DNA of 6,436 nt. Source: Paraktedonobacter sp035294465 (GTDB lineage Bacteria; Chloroflexota; Ktedonobacteria; Ktedonobacterales; Ktedonobacteraceae). Each line of letters opens with the position of its first letter. The first letter of the stretch is position 1. Under the pieces are notes generated by a model. That model saw only the letters and a program-made list of their open reading frames with translations, did no database searches and was not told the DNA's origin. Position numbers and translations under genes: made by a program. The stretch is from contig DATGKW010000104.1 in the NCBI GenBank assembly GCA_035294465.1, forward strand, positions 1 to 6,436. The letters run 5' to 3'. Of the stretch, positions 1 through 6,149 are shown piece after piece.

Positions 1-1
1 A

Positions 2-1387
2 GAAGATGCGTTGCGCCCGTTGATGGAACTGCTGGGGAAGCGGGAGTGCTATCAGGAGGCGCTGGAATATTATGAGAAGCTACGAATGTTGCTTGAGGAA
101 GAGGACGGTGAGCCGGATACACGGACGCAGGATCTGGCTGAGTATGTCCGTACTAAGCTTATCCAACGTCCGCCTCGCTCAATGATTGCCTCTGAGCGAG
201 AGGAGAAGAGCTTGTCTCAAAAATTAGGTTTGCTCTCTCCTCTGGTTACGTATCAAGAAGAAGGTAATAATTCACCATATAATGAGGAATTACAGAAAAA
301 ATTTCTAAATGTTCATTCTTTAGAAACAGGTATTGCAATGATGAAAGAATCCCGCCGTCATTTACTACAACAAATACTCAGTGTTACGGGAAGTCTCATT
401 GCTAAACCCCATATTCTCTTTGAGAATAGCCTGCCGGAAGAGATTCTTTCTTTCGCTACACAGTGGACAAAAGCTGATAACATATCACTTTCGCATCTTG
501 AGGCAATTACCAGAAATTATTGGAATCTCTTTAACTTTGTTTCCTCAAAACAGGAACTTCTTCCTGCTCTCGCAGGGCATCTCCAAACGATCCTCCGCTT
601 CCTTCGCGCACCTCATCCTGGCGCTACCCGTAATCGTCTGTACGCCCTTGCTAGTGAATCAGCGCTGATTACCGGGATCATTCTCTTTGATATGCAAGAC
701 TATCACTATGCGTCTACCTACTATCGTTTTGCTATTGCGGCAGCCAAAGAAGCGGGAAACAATGCACTTCGGGCCGTTGGATTGGGAAGATTAAGCTTCC
801 TCCCCATCTATGCACACCAATCACAGCAGGCTCTTCCTCTGCTCCAGGAAGCGAAAGAGCTACTTGCTACCTCTCTGCCTTATCCGGTAATTCGCTGCTG
901 GCTCGCTCTCATCGAAGCCGAAGCGTCGGCACACCTGCACGATGAAATCACCTGTGAGAGCGCCTTAGACCTTGCAATAACGATACATGAACAACAAGGG
1001 CAAGAAGAGGAAACACTGTGGACGCAAATCAACGACGCATCTATTCCCGGCTATCAAGGAGCCTGCTACCTTCAGTTACAGAAAACGAGAAAAGCGCTTG
1101 GGACATTGCAAGATACCTTGCATCATTTGCACAACCACGCTCATCGACATCGTTCGATTATTCTGACTGATATGGCTACCGCCATGGTCCAAATGGGGGA
1201 GATAGAAGAAGCGTGCCGGTTCCTTCGCCAAGCATTAGAAATCACAATACGGACCAGATCACTCATGGTGATTCTGCGGATGCAGCAAGTACGGGACAGC
1301 TTAGAAGAATGGAAGGAGACCTCCGCGGTAAGAGAGGTAGACGAGATGATTGGCGAGAGCGCTCCGCACCTTTTTCTCGCGCCATGA
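2..1387 (+). CDS. BTAD/TPR-type transcriptional regulator, 5'-truncated by window edge
   Basis: The frame is already open at the left edge and ends with TGA at 1385-1387, giving 461 visible residues, so the N-terminus is missing. The first ~50 visible residues match the end of a bacterial transcriptional activation domain (BTAD, as in SARP/AfsR-type regulators): a helix with YQEALEYYEKLRMLLEEE, then a G-E-P-D-T-R-T-Q-D-L turn. The rest is alpha-helical and TPR-like, with repeats such as DYHYASTYYRFAIAAAKEAG, then QQALPLLQEAKELL and EIEEACRFLRQALEI. Such proteins normally have an N-terminal DNA-binding domain and use the helical repeats as a sensor or protein-interaction platform; that part is family knowledge. 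The lost part should encode the DNA-binding region. Around 200-560 the gene is clearly AT-richer than the lasso genes. Whether it controls the lasso operon cannot be told: the SDR gene and 760 nt lie between them. Confidence 0.75.
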   Translation, partial: EDALRPLMELLGKRECYQEALEYYEKLRMLLEEEDGEPDTRTQDLAEYVRTKLIQRPPRSMIASEREEKSLSQKLGLLSPLVTYQEEGNNSPYNEELQKKFLNVHSLETGIAMMKESRRHLLQQILSVTGSLIAKPHILFENSLPEEILSFATQWTKADNISLSHLEAITRNYWNLFNFVSSKQELLPALAGHLQTILRFLRAPHPGATRNRLYALASESALITGIILFDMQDYHYASTYYRFAIAAAKEAGNNALRAVGLGRLSFLPIYAHQSQQALPLLQEAKELLATSLPYPVIRCWLALIEAEASAHLHDEITCESALDLAITIHEQQGQEEETLWTQINDASIPGYQGACYLQLQKTRKALGTLQDTLHHLHNHAHRHRSIILTDMATAMVQMGEIEEACRFLRQALEITIRTRSLMVILRMQQVRDSLEEWKETSAVREVDEMIGESAPHLFLAP

Positions 1388-1410
1388 GGCTATCTCCAGA
1401 TTGGTAGAGA

Positions 1411-2184
1411 CTAAAAGGAGGAGGGGCGCTGCTGCCCGCCATCGACGGGAATCATGGCTCCGTTGATCCAACTGCCAGCAGGTGAGGCCACAAAAGCTAC
1501 TACGCGAGCAATCTCCTCTGGAGCGGCCAGGCGACCGAGAGGAAATTCCTCGCGTTGAAATTGCCCAAAACGCTCTGGATAGCGTTGCCGGTAGCGCTCC
1601 CACCCGCCGCCTGGAAAGAGGGTGGAACCGGGGCACACGGTATTGATCCGAATGCCCAAGGGGCCGAGTTCGAAAACCAGCGCACGACTCAAAAAAATCT
1701 CCGCCGCCTTCGCGCTTCCGTACTGGACCGAAGGCGATGGTTTGTAACCAGAAATCGAAGAGATGATCACGATGGAACCGCCTCCGCGGCGTTGCATATA
1801 GGGAACCACCGCGCGCGACGTACGAACGGCATGAAGTACGTTCAGATCGAACGTACGTGTCCACTCTTCGTCAGTTGATCCAAGCAAACCTTTTCCTTGA
1901 GCACCACCTACATTGGCAATGAGAATATCAATTCCGCCAAGTGCTTCGGCACTCTCTTGAAAAAAGCGCGTGACCTCGTCACTTTTCGTGACGTCAGCGA
2001 TCTGCCCAAAAACGCGTCTCCCCTGATCCCGTAAAGAATCAAGTGTACTGGCAAGATCGTCTTCGGTACGCGCGCAGATCGCAACATCGGCCCCCTCAGC
2101 CGCACATTGAACTGCAATAGCGCGACCGATACCGCGGCTCCCTCCTGTCACCAAAACAACTTTTCCCTGTAAACCCAGATCCAT
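1411..2184 (-). CDS. SDR-family NAD(P)-dependent oxidoreductase
   Basis: This is a complete 257-residue classical short-chain dehydrogenase/reductase, the normal length for the family. The Rossmann cofactor motif TGGSRGIG lies at residues 13-20. An N-V-G-G form of the NNAG motif is at 91-94. The catalytic tetrad can be assigned as Asn115, Ser142, Tyr155 and Lys159 (YGSAK), and the C-terminal PVDGG motif is at 246-250. Arg17 and the A-R-T at 38-40, after the second strand, suggest NADP(H) preference (inference). The protein should be a soluble cytosolic oxidoreductase of a hydroxyl/keto substrate; the sequence does not reveal which. The ATG at 2184 has an AAAGGG element about 7 nt upstream. 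The gene converges on the regulator with 23 nt between stop codons and is divergent from the lasso operon, so it is probably not part of it. A FabG-like or secondary-metabolism reductase is equally possible. Confidence 0.92.
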   Translation of the reverse strand: MDLGLQGKVVLVTGGSRGIGRAIAVQCAAEGADVAICARTEDDLASTLDSLRDQGRRVFGQIADVTKSDEVTRFFQESAEALGGIDILIANVGGAQGKGLLGSTDEEWTRTFDLNVLHAVRTSRAVVPYMQRRGGGSIVIISSISGYKPSPSVQYGSAKAAEIFLSRALVFELGPLGIRINTVCPGSTLFPGGGWERYRQRYPERFGQFQREEFPLGRLAAPEEIARVVAFVASPAGSWINGAMIPVDGGQQRPSSF

Positions 2185-2210
2185 CGTGCTGCCCTTTCTT
2201 TCTTTTGGTT

Positions 2211-2231
2211 CCGCTTGCTTTCTACAAGCGG
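2211..2231. repeat. 7-bp inverted repeat upstream of the SDR gene
   Basis: CCGCTTG at 2211-2217 is exactly complementary to CAAGCGG at 2225-2231, with a 7-nt spacer. It lies 27-47 nt upstream of the SDR start codon, in the 5' leader or core promoter zone. This fits an operator for a dimeric repressor or a small leader hairpin. No T-tract follows on either strand to suggest a terminator. The symmetry is seen directly; the function is inferred. Confidence 0.4.
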
Positions 2232-2530
2232 GCCTGGCGTCATCGGTTGCTTACTCTTTTGTATCTCCTTGCCCTTTGTTCTGCCTGAAATGCTATATAC
2301 TCTTAAAGCAGACTTTGGATGAAACCGCCATCAATTTGATCAGGCGTGTCCTATCCAGATCCAAGCAAAGTCCTTGAGGGAGAGAAATACCATCCTTCAT
2401 AGCGAAAGTATAGCATATAACCACGGGGAGCGGCATGAAGTGACAGTTTCCTGTGATACTGAGGCATAAAGAAATTCTTTTGTCCGGGATTGAGCCGCTC
2501 GCTTCCTCAAAAAAGGGGGATCAGTTTTAG

Positions 2531-2659
2531 TTGTTGAAAGTGAACTACTCTCCACATCAGATGGCGATTACGCTGACCACGATTCCTGCCGATGTGGCCT
2601 ATTTTCACGCCCAATGGCGGCGTAGCAATCCCCTGGGCAATACTGAGGCCATTCTGTAA
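2531..2659 (+). pseudogene. Weak small reading frame or gene relic (42 codons)
   Basis: A short frame opens at TTG 2531, after the in-frame stop TAG at 2528-2530, and ends at TAA 2657-2659. The TTG start has a purine-rich AAGGGGGA at 2513-2520, about 10 nt upstream; an internal ATG at 2561 has no ribosome binding site. The peptide includes VAYFHAQWRRSNPLGN, which reads like part of a real protein rather than random sequence, but I cannot assign it to a family. It may be a small unknown protein or the remnant of a decayed gene such as a mobile-element gene. Its length and poor start argue for caution. Confidence 0.2.
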
Positions 2660-2925
2660 GCCTGTTTGGCGAAGCATTGCAAGATTTTTCTATCGCTATG
2701 GAACAAAGATCAGATGCCAGAAATGATTGCAAACCCAGACGGCCGCATGCGGAGTCAGGCGCGTGGAGGAAGAGGCACGTGAGAGAAGCCAGAAAGGTAT
2801 TTTCCCTAGAGGCAGAAGGCGCTGAGAACCTGGCGCGCTATCGTAGAGGACAAAGCGGGAGCACTTCTGGACCAAGGTGGAACACCTCTCAGGACAGAAG
2901 TCAAGAAGCACAGAGTCAATCTTGC

Positions 2926-2934
2926 GAGGGAGGA
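2926..2934 (+). promoter_or_regulatory. Ribosome binding site that sets the lasso B start
   Basis: The run GAGGGAGGA contains GGAGG at 2929-2933, leaving 9 nt to the ATG at 2943. The same frame is open from an earlier ATG at 2877, but that start has no comparable site and would add 22 residues unlike the PqqD family. The start at 2943 is therefore preferred. Confidence 0.7.
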
Positions 2935-2942
2935 ACAGGACC

Positions 2943-3827
2943 ATGCTCTTTTTCGGGCAGACGACAGAAGGCCAGGGAAGCGAACTGGCGAAACGCTTCC
3001 TGCCCTCACCCCTCACGCATATGGTTGTGACCAGGGAAGGGGAGGGCGTGGTGCTTGATCTCGCTCACGACACGTTTTTTGGCCTCAGTCCTGTCGCTAC
3101 GGCAATCTGGGAACGGTTGGCCCAGGGCCAGCCTCCACGGGAAATCGCACACGCGCTCTGCAGGCGCTATCGCTTGGAAGAAACGCAGATCCTCTCCGAT
3201 CTGGGGCCGTTTCTTCGCACGATGGAGCAACATGGACTGCTTGAGCATTGCGACGAACAGCAGGCGCAGAAGCAGACACAGCTTGTCCCGGACGAATCCG
3301 TGCTGCGTGCGGTGCAGGCACGATGGGCTGATGGCCGAGGAACGGTCTACCCGGCAGGGACGGAGCAGATGCGCGCCTGGCAGAATCCTGAATTGCGCGA
3401 GGCGTTCACCAGACTGCACCAGACCGATGCCCTGCTCAAGCAGATGGGCTGGCATGCCTGCCTTCGTGCGCTCATGACGTTGCCTGTTCACCGGACGGCT
3501 GGCCCCGACGATCCCGAGGTGCTGCGGCTGGCCAGCGCGGTGAGGGAAGCGGCCGAGTGGGAGCCGTTTGAGGCGGCGTGCCTGCATCAGTGCTGTGCGC
3601 TGGCCTGGATGCTCCGCCAGCGCGGCGTCCACGTTGATGTCGTGCTGGGAGTCTATACGTATCCATTTTCAGCCCATGTGTGGCTGGAGAGCGCCGGCCA
3701 GCCGGTTCAGTGGCGAGCGGGCATGGGCTATGCCGCGGACAGGCGGCGCCTTGAAGCGATGTCGATCCTCTTTCATAGCGGCCAGCGTTCCCTTCACGAC
3801 GAAGAGGAGGGAGCGCTGGCACCATGA
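2943..3827 (+). CDS. Lasso peptide biosynthesis protein, fused RRE (B1) and leader peptidase (B2)
   Basis: The 294-residue protein combines two functions that are separate genes in many lasso clusters. Residues ~24-102 form a PqqD-like RiPP recognition element, with a strand pattern around VVLDLAHDTFFGLSP, a following helix with A-I-W-E-R-L, and an L-R-T-M-E-Q-H-G-L-L end. This domain binds the precursor leader. Residues ~160-280 are the transglutaminase-like B2 cysteine protease that removes the leader. Cys213, in A-C-L-H-Q, is the expected nucleophile at the start of a helix ending LRQRG. His245, in PFSAHVWLE, is the expected general base. The third triad residue is not obvious: family members often have Asp shortly after the HxWxE strand, and here the sequence reads S-A-G. 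Cys217 and Cys218 sit one turn after the nucleophile. The gene shares ATGA with the downstream cyclase gene, indicating translational coupling. Confidence in the overall call is high. Confidence 0.93.
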   Translation: MLFFGQTTEGQGSELAKRFLPSPLTHMVVTREGEGVVLDLAHDTFFGLSPVATAIWERLAQGQPPREIAHALCRRYRLEETQILSDLGPFLRTMEQHGLLEHCDEQQAQKQTQLVPDESVLRAVQARWADGRGTVYPAGTEQMRAWQNPELREAFTRLHQTDALLKQMGWHACLRALMTLPVHRTAGPDDPEVLRLASAVREAAEWEPFEAACLHQCCALAWMLRQRGVHVDVVLGVYTYPFSAHVWLESAGQPVQWRAGMGYAADRRRLEAMSILFHSGQRSLHDEEEGALAP

Positions 3828-5698
3828 GTGGGTTCTGTGCGTTTTATTGCCTGGACGGAGCACCGTGTGACCCTGATCTGCTGGCGCGCATGCGTCACTC
3901 GCTGGCTGTTCGCGGGGAGATAACAGGCTCGTGGAGCGAGGGGCCGGTCGGCCTGGCCATGACGGCGTGGCGACCGCAGCGGAATCAGGCACACGACGAA
4001 GCGATCCTGCCCTATCGCTGGTATGCTGGTGCGCCTGTCATCGCGGCCGATATCCGCCTGGATCAGCGCGCCGCCTTGCTCCACAAGCTCAAAGCGAACG
4101 GCGTCCAGCCTGACGAGGAAGACGATGTGACGCTGCTGGCCACGGCCTACGATCTGTGGGGCGAGCGATGCGTGGAGCACCTGCAGGGAGACTTTGCCTT
4201 TGTCGTGTGGGATGCCTCTCGGCGTCGTCTCTTTGGGGCACGCAGCCCGCTGGGCTTGCGTCCGTTCGTGTATCATGCCAACGCCCAGCGTTTCCTATGC
4301 GCTTCCGAACCACGGCAACTGCTGGTCGATCCCACCATTGCGCGCGACCTGGATGAGCGGTGGATCGCCGTCTGGCTGACCGAGGGCCTGGATGCCTGGA
4401 ACGCCACCGCTTTCCGCGAGATTCAGGAACTGGTTCCTGGCCACACCATCTGTATTGACGAGCAAGGGGTAAAGGTCACGCCGTTCTGGTCGCCATTCCC
4501 GCGCAAGCCACTTTGCCTCTCCTCACCGCAAGCGTATGTTGAGCAGTTTCGCGAGCTGCTTTTCGCAGTGGTGCGCGACCACCTGCGGTCTGCTGATCCG
4601 GTCCTCATTGATCTGTCTGGTGGGCTGGACTCGTCTTCGCTGGTCTGTCTTGCGCGCATGCTCGCACCAGACGATCCGGTGATCCCGCCACTCGTGGCGC
4701 TGCATGTCTCGTCCCACCGCTACCAGGAGGTGGATGATCGCGTGTACGCGCAAGCGGTCGCCCAGGAAGCGGGAGCGGCGCTCCACCCCCTTTGCTATGA
4801 GGACTTTCCCGTTCTTGACGGCGCCTTTGACGCGCGCCGCTGGACCAGTACGCCGACCATTCCCACGATCTTTCTAACGAGACTATACCAGGAATATTGG
4901 CAGATTGCTCAGGAGATTGGCGCACGGGGTCATGTGCGGGGCGATTTTGGCGATCAACTCTTCTCCGCTTCACTCAGCTATCTGACGACGTTGTGGGAGG
5001 AGCAGCGCCATGATGCCTTCTGGCGTGAGGTCTCGCTCTGGCAAAGCATCCACGGGATAGACCGGGAGGAGCTGTTTGCCGCCTGCGTACTCAAGCCACA
5101 GCTTCAGCGGAGCCGCACGCAGCCACCGCGCAGCGAGCGCGCTCCCTGGGTCAAACCGTGGGTGTGGAAGCTGAGCGCCGAGCTACTTGAAGCAGATGAC
5201 GCCTTCTTTCGCCAGGCATGCCCAGATCCCCTGGCCCGTCACCTCTTCAGGTGGATACGGTATCACAAGGCGTATGTTTCGATGCAGGAAGAGATCGTTG
5301 CAGCAGGTCTGGAAACCCGCGAACCGTATACCGATCTGCGCCTGATCGACTTTGTGCTGGCCACGCCGCCCCAATACCAGATCCGAGCGGATCGTCGCAA
5401 ATTTCTCCTGTGGGCCTCAATGGACGGGCTGCTTCCCGAAGTGGTTCGCCAGCGGAAAGAGAAAGGCCGCATCTCGCGGCTTCTCTTTCGCGGCGTGGCA
5501 CAGCATCAGCGCATATTGCGCGAGCTGATCCACGAGATGCCAGCCATTCTCTTGCCGTATCTGGACACGGAGCGGCTTGCCAGGTCGGTTGATCAGGTAG
5601 CCCTGGGCGCTACGGTGGACCAACCCACGTTCTTCAGCGCGCTGGCCCTGGTCGTGTGGGCACACCGCTTGCCCTGGGCGGGAGGAACGCTCCGGTGA
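3824..5698 (+). CDS. Lasso peptide isopeptide bond-forming cyclase (asparagine synthetase-like, C protein)
   Basis: The 624-residue protein has the usual two-domain layout of the asparagine synthase B family. Residues ~1-165 are a glutamine-amidotransferase-like domain starting MSGFCAFYCLDG and containing GDFAFVVWD and SPLGLRPF. The catalytic Cys2 of true glutaminases is Ser here, as expected for lasso cyclases, which use the core's own amino terminus instead of ammonia. The synthetase domain spans ~230-600. It carries the ATP-pyrophosphatase loop SGGLDSS at 265-271, a GDFGDQLF motif at 373-380, GLETREPYTD at 495-504 and RKFLLWASMDGLLPE at 525-539. It should adenylate the ring Asp of the core peptide and form the macrolactam. 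The start at 3824 overlaps the B stop codon, with GAGGAGGGAG at 3804-3813 as ribosome binding site. An ordinary asparagine synthetase is unlikely given the missing Cys and the lasso neighbours. Confidence 0.94.
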   Translation: MSGFCAFYCLDGAPCDPDLLARMRHSLAVRGEITGSWSEGPVGLAMTAWRPQRNQAHDEAILPYRWYAGAPVIAADIRLDQRAALLHKLKANGVQPDEEDDVTLLATAYDLWGERCVEHLQGDFAFVVWDASRRRLFGARSPLGLRPFVYHANAQRFLCASEPRQLLVDPTIARDLDERWIAVWLTEGLDAWNATAFREIQELVPGHTICIDEQGVKVTPFWSPFPRKPLCLSSPQAYVEQFRELLFAVVRDHLRSADPVLIDLSGGLDSSSLVCLARMLAPDDPVIPPLVALHVSSHRYQEVDDRVYAQAVAQEAGAALHPLCYEDFPVLDGAFDARRWTSTPTIPTIFLTRLYQEYWQIAQEIGARGHVRGDFGDQLFSASLSYLTTLWEEQRHDAFWREVSLWQSIHGIDREELFAACVLKPQLQRSRTQPPRSERAPWVKPWVWKLSAELLEADDAFFRQACPDPLARHLFRWIRYHKAYVSMQEEIVAAGLETREPYTDLRLIDFVLATPPQYQIRADRRKFLLWASMDGLLPEVVRQRKEKGRISRLLFRGVAQHQRILRELIHEMPAILLPYLDTERLARSVDQVALGATVDQPTFFSALALVVWAHRLPWAGGTLR

Positions 5699-5714
5699 TC
5701 CTCGCGCAACTGGT

Positions 5715-5731
5715 GCGGGAAAGGTTCCTGC
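5715..5731 (+). repeat. Small hairpin between cyclase and precursor genes
   Basis: GCGGGAA at 5715-5721 pairs with TTCCTGC at 5725-5731 (7 bp including one G-U) around an AGG loop. It lies 17 nt after the cyclase stop and 41 nt before the precursor start. No T-run follows, so it is not a standard terminator. It could be an RNA processing or stability element that lets the precursor transcript accumulate above B and C. The pairing is seen; the role is inferred. Confidence 0.35.
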
Positions 5732-5758
5732 TCTTCCCATCAAGTTATTTCACAGAGG

Positions 5759-5768
5759 AAGGAGGTGA
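5759..5768 (+). promoter_or_regulatory. Near-perfect Shine-Dalgarno site of the precursor gene
   Basis: AAGGAGGTGA matches the anti-Shine-Dalgarno sequence over ten bases, and GGAGG ends 7 nt before the ATG at 5773. It is the strongest site in the window and fixes the precursor start, although the frame is open upstream into the cyclase gene. Strong initiation fits a precursor needed in larger amounts than its enzymes. Confidence 0.85.
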
Positions 5769-5772
5769 AGAG

Positions 5773-5949
5773 ATGAACGAATTGCTGGACACGCAGATGC
5801 AGCCAACGAACCAGGATGCTGCCAGCCAGCCGGCGGCAGAAGCGTATGAGCGTCCCCAGATCCTGGTCTACGGGAGCTTGTTGCTCCTGGCTCGTGGCAG
5901 CGGAAGCGGAGATACTGATAGCTGTAGCTCCGGTTATTATGATGAGTAA
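5773..5949 (+). CDS. Lasso peptide precursor (A peptide)
   Basis: The 58-residue peptide has a leader and core typical of lasso precursors recognised by a separate RRE. Leader residues Tyr25, Pro28, Ile30 and Gly34 fit the YxxPx(L/I)xxxG signature bound by the B1 domain. By alignment to that signature, cleavage is expected after Arg41, giving a 41-residue leader and the 17-residue core GSGSGDTDSCSSGYYDE. Gly42 is core position 1 and Asp49 is position 8, a classic 8-membered macrolactam ring. Tyr55 and Tyr56 (core 14 and 15) are bulky enough to act as steric plugs. The normally conserved Thr at leader position -2 is Ala40 here. The single Cys (core 10) excludes an intramolecular disulfide, pointing to a class II lasso. 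The gene follows the cyclase by 74 nt on the same strand. Leader cut at 40 or 42 is possible, with Asp49 then at 9 or 7, but Gly1 is favoured. Confidence 0.9.
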   Translation: MNELLDTQMQPTNQDAASQPAAEAYERPQILVYGSLLLLARGSGSGDTDSCSSGYYDE

Positions 5950-5976
5950 TAGGGCCCGGCGCTTCCTCTCAGGTCT

Positions 5977-6015
5977 GCGATCTCCTCCAGCCAGAGAAAA
6001 GCCGGAGGAGATCGC
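5977..6015 (+). terminator. Perfect 12-bp hairpin after the precursor gene (terminator or attenuator)
   Basis: GCGATCTCCTCC at 5977-5988 is exactly complementary to GGAGGAGATCGC at 6004-6015, with a 15-nt purine-rich loop, starting 28 nt after the precursor stop. The bases that follow, TCTGTTTG, are only partly T-rich, so it is a weak intrinsic terminator at best. It could instead protect the 3' end of the precursor mRNA or partly reduce read-through into the gene at 6150. The repeat is certain; the termination role is inferred. Confidence 0.55.
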
Positions 6016-6085
6016 TCTGTTTGATCGAGAAAAGTGGCTCAGGCGAGCGAATGGGGCAGAGGCCGCATCCCTGCCGACTGTTTGC

Positions 6086-6114
6086 TTGCGAAAGGGAGCG
6101 GTTTCTGCTATGGT
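6086..6114 (+). promoter_or_regulatory. Possible promoter of the gene at 6150
   Basis: TTGCGA at 6086-6091 and TATGGT at 6109-6114 are separated by 17 nt, and a TG at 6106-6107 makes an extended -10. Each hexamer matches the sigma-70-type consensus at four of six bases. It lies between the post-precursor hairpin and the next gene, where a separate promoter would make sense. Such matches are common by chance, so this is a weak call. Confidence 0.3.
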
Positions 6115-6149
6115 AAAAGCCCTCTGAGCCGAAGGAGAAAGAAAAAAGC

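Larger units (their letters stand above)
2185..2942. other. Intergenic region upstream of the lasso operon
   Basis: About 760 nt lie between the SDR start and the lasso B start with no gene I can support. Reading frames crossing 2677-2942 have no family-like content. The first half is AT-rich and holds promoter-like boxes: an extended -10 TGCTATATA at 2291-2299, with TTGCCC at 2269-2274 but a long 19-nt spacer, and TATAAC at 2416-2421 without a good -35. There are several inverted repeats: 2211-2231; 2330-2340; AAAGAA-A-TTCTTT at 2468-2480; and GAGCGGC at 2428-2434 pairing with GCCGCTC at 2494-2500. The lasso promoter and any operator should lie here, but I cannot place them with confidence. 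The second half is GC-richer and resembles decayed coding sequence. Confidence 0.6.

Noticed and set aside
1388..1410. A terminator between the convergent regulator and SDR genes
   Set aside because: Only a 5-bp stem (CTATC/GGTAG with a G-U pair) is visible at 1390-1407, with no T-run on either strand.
2713..2748. NPDGR-containing stretch resembling the start of TrbB/VirB11-type ATPases
   Set aside because: Only about a dozen residues look similar, and stops follow shortly after; too short to call a conjugation gene.
2677..3030. A 117-codon + strand frame ahead of and overlapping the lasso B gene
   Set aside because: It has a low-complexity, Arg/Gly/Ser-rich translation, no domain-like pattern, no convincing RBS, and overlaps the well-supported B start in another frame.
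3006..3632. A 208-codon antisense frame across the B gene
   Set aside because: It is a shadow of the GC-rich B coding sequence; its translation is Arg/His/Leu-rich without motifs, whereas the sense frame has clear PqqD and B2 features.
5656..5772. Longer precursor starting at an ATG inside the cyclase gene
   Set aside because: The ATG at 5773 has a near-perfect Shine-Dalgarno, and the added 39 residues would be a shadow of the cyclase end and spacer.
5816..6127. A 103-codon + strand frame overlapping the precursor
   Set aside because: It overlaps the precursor in a different frame, crosses the 12-bp hairpin, and has no RBS or recognisable content.
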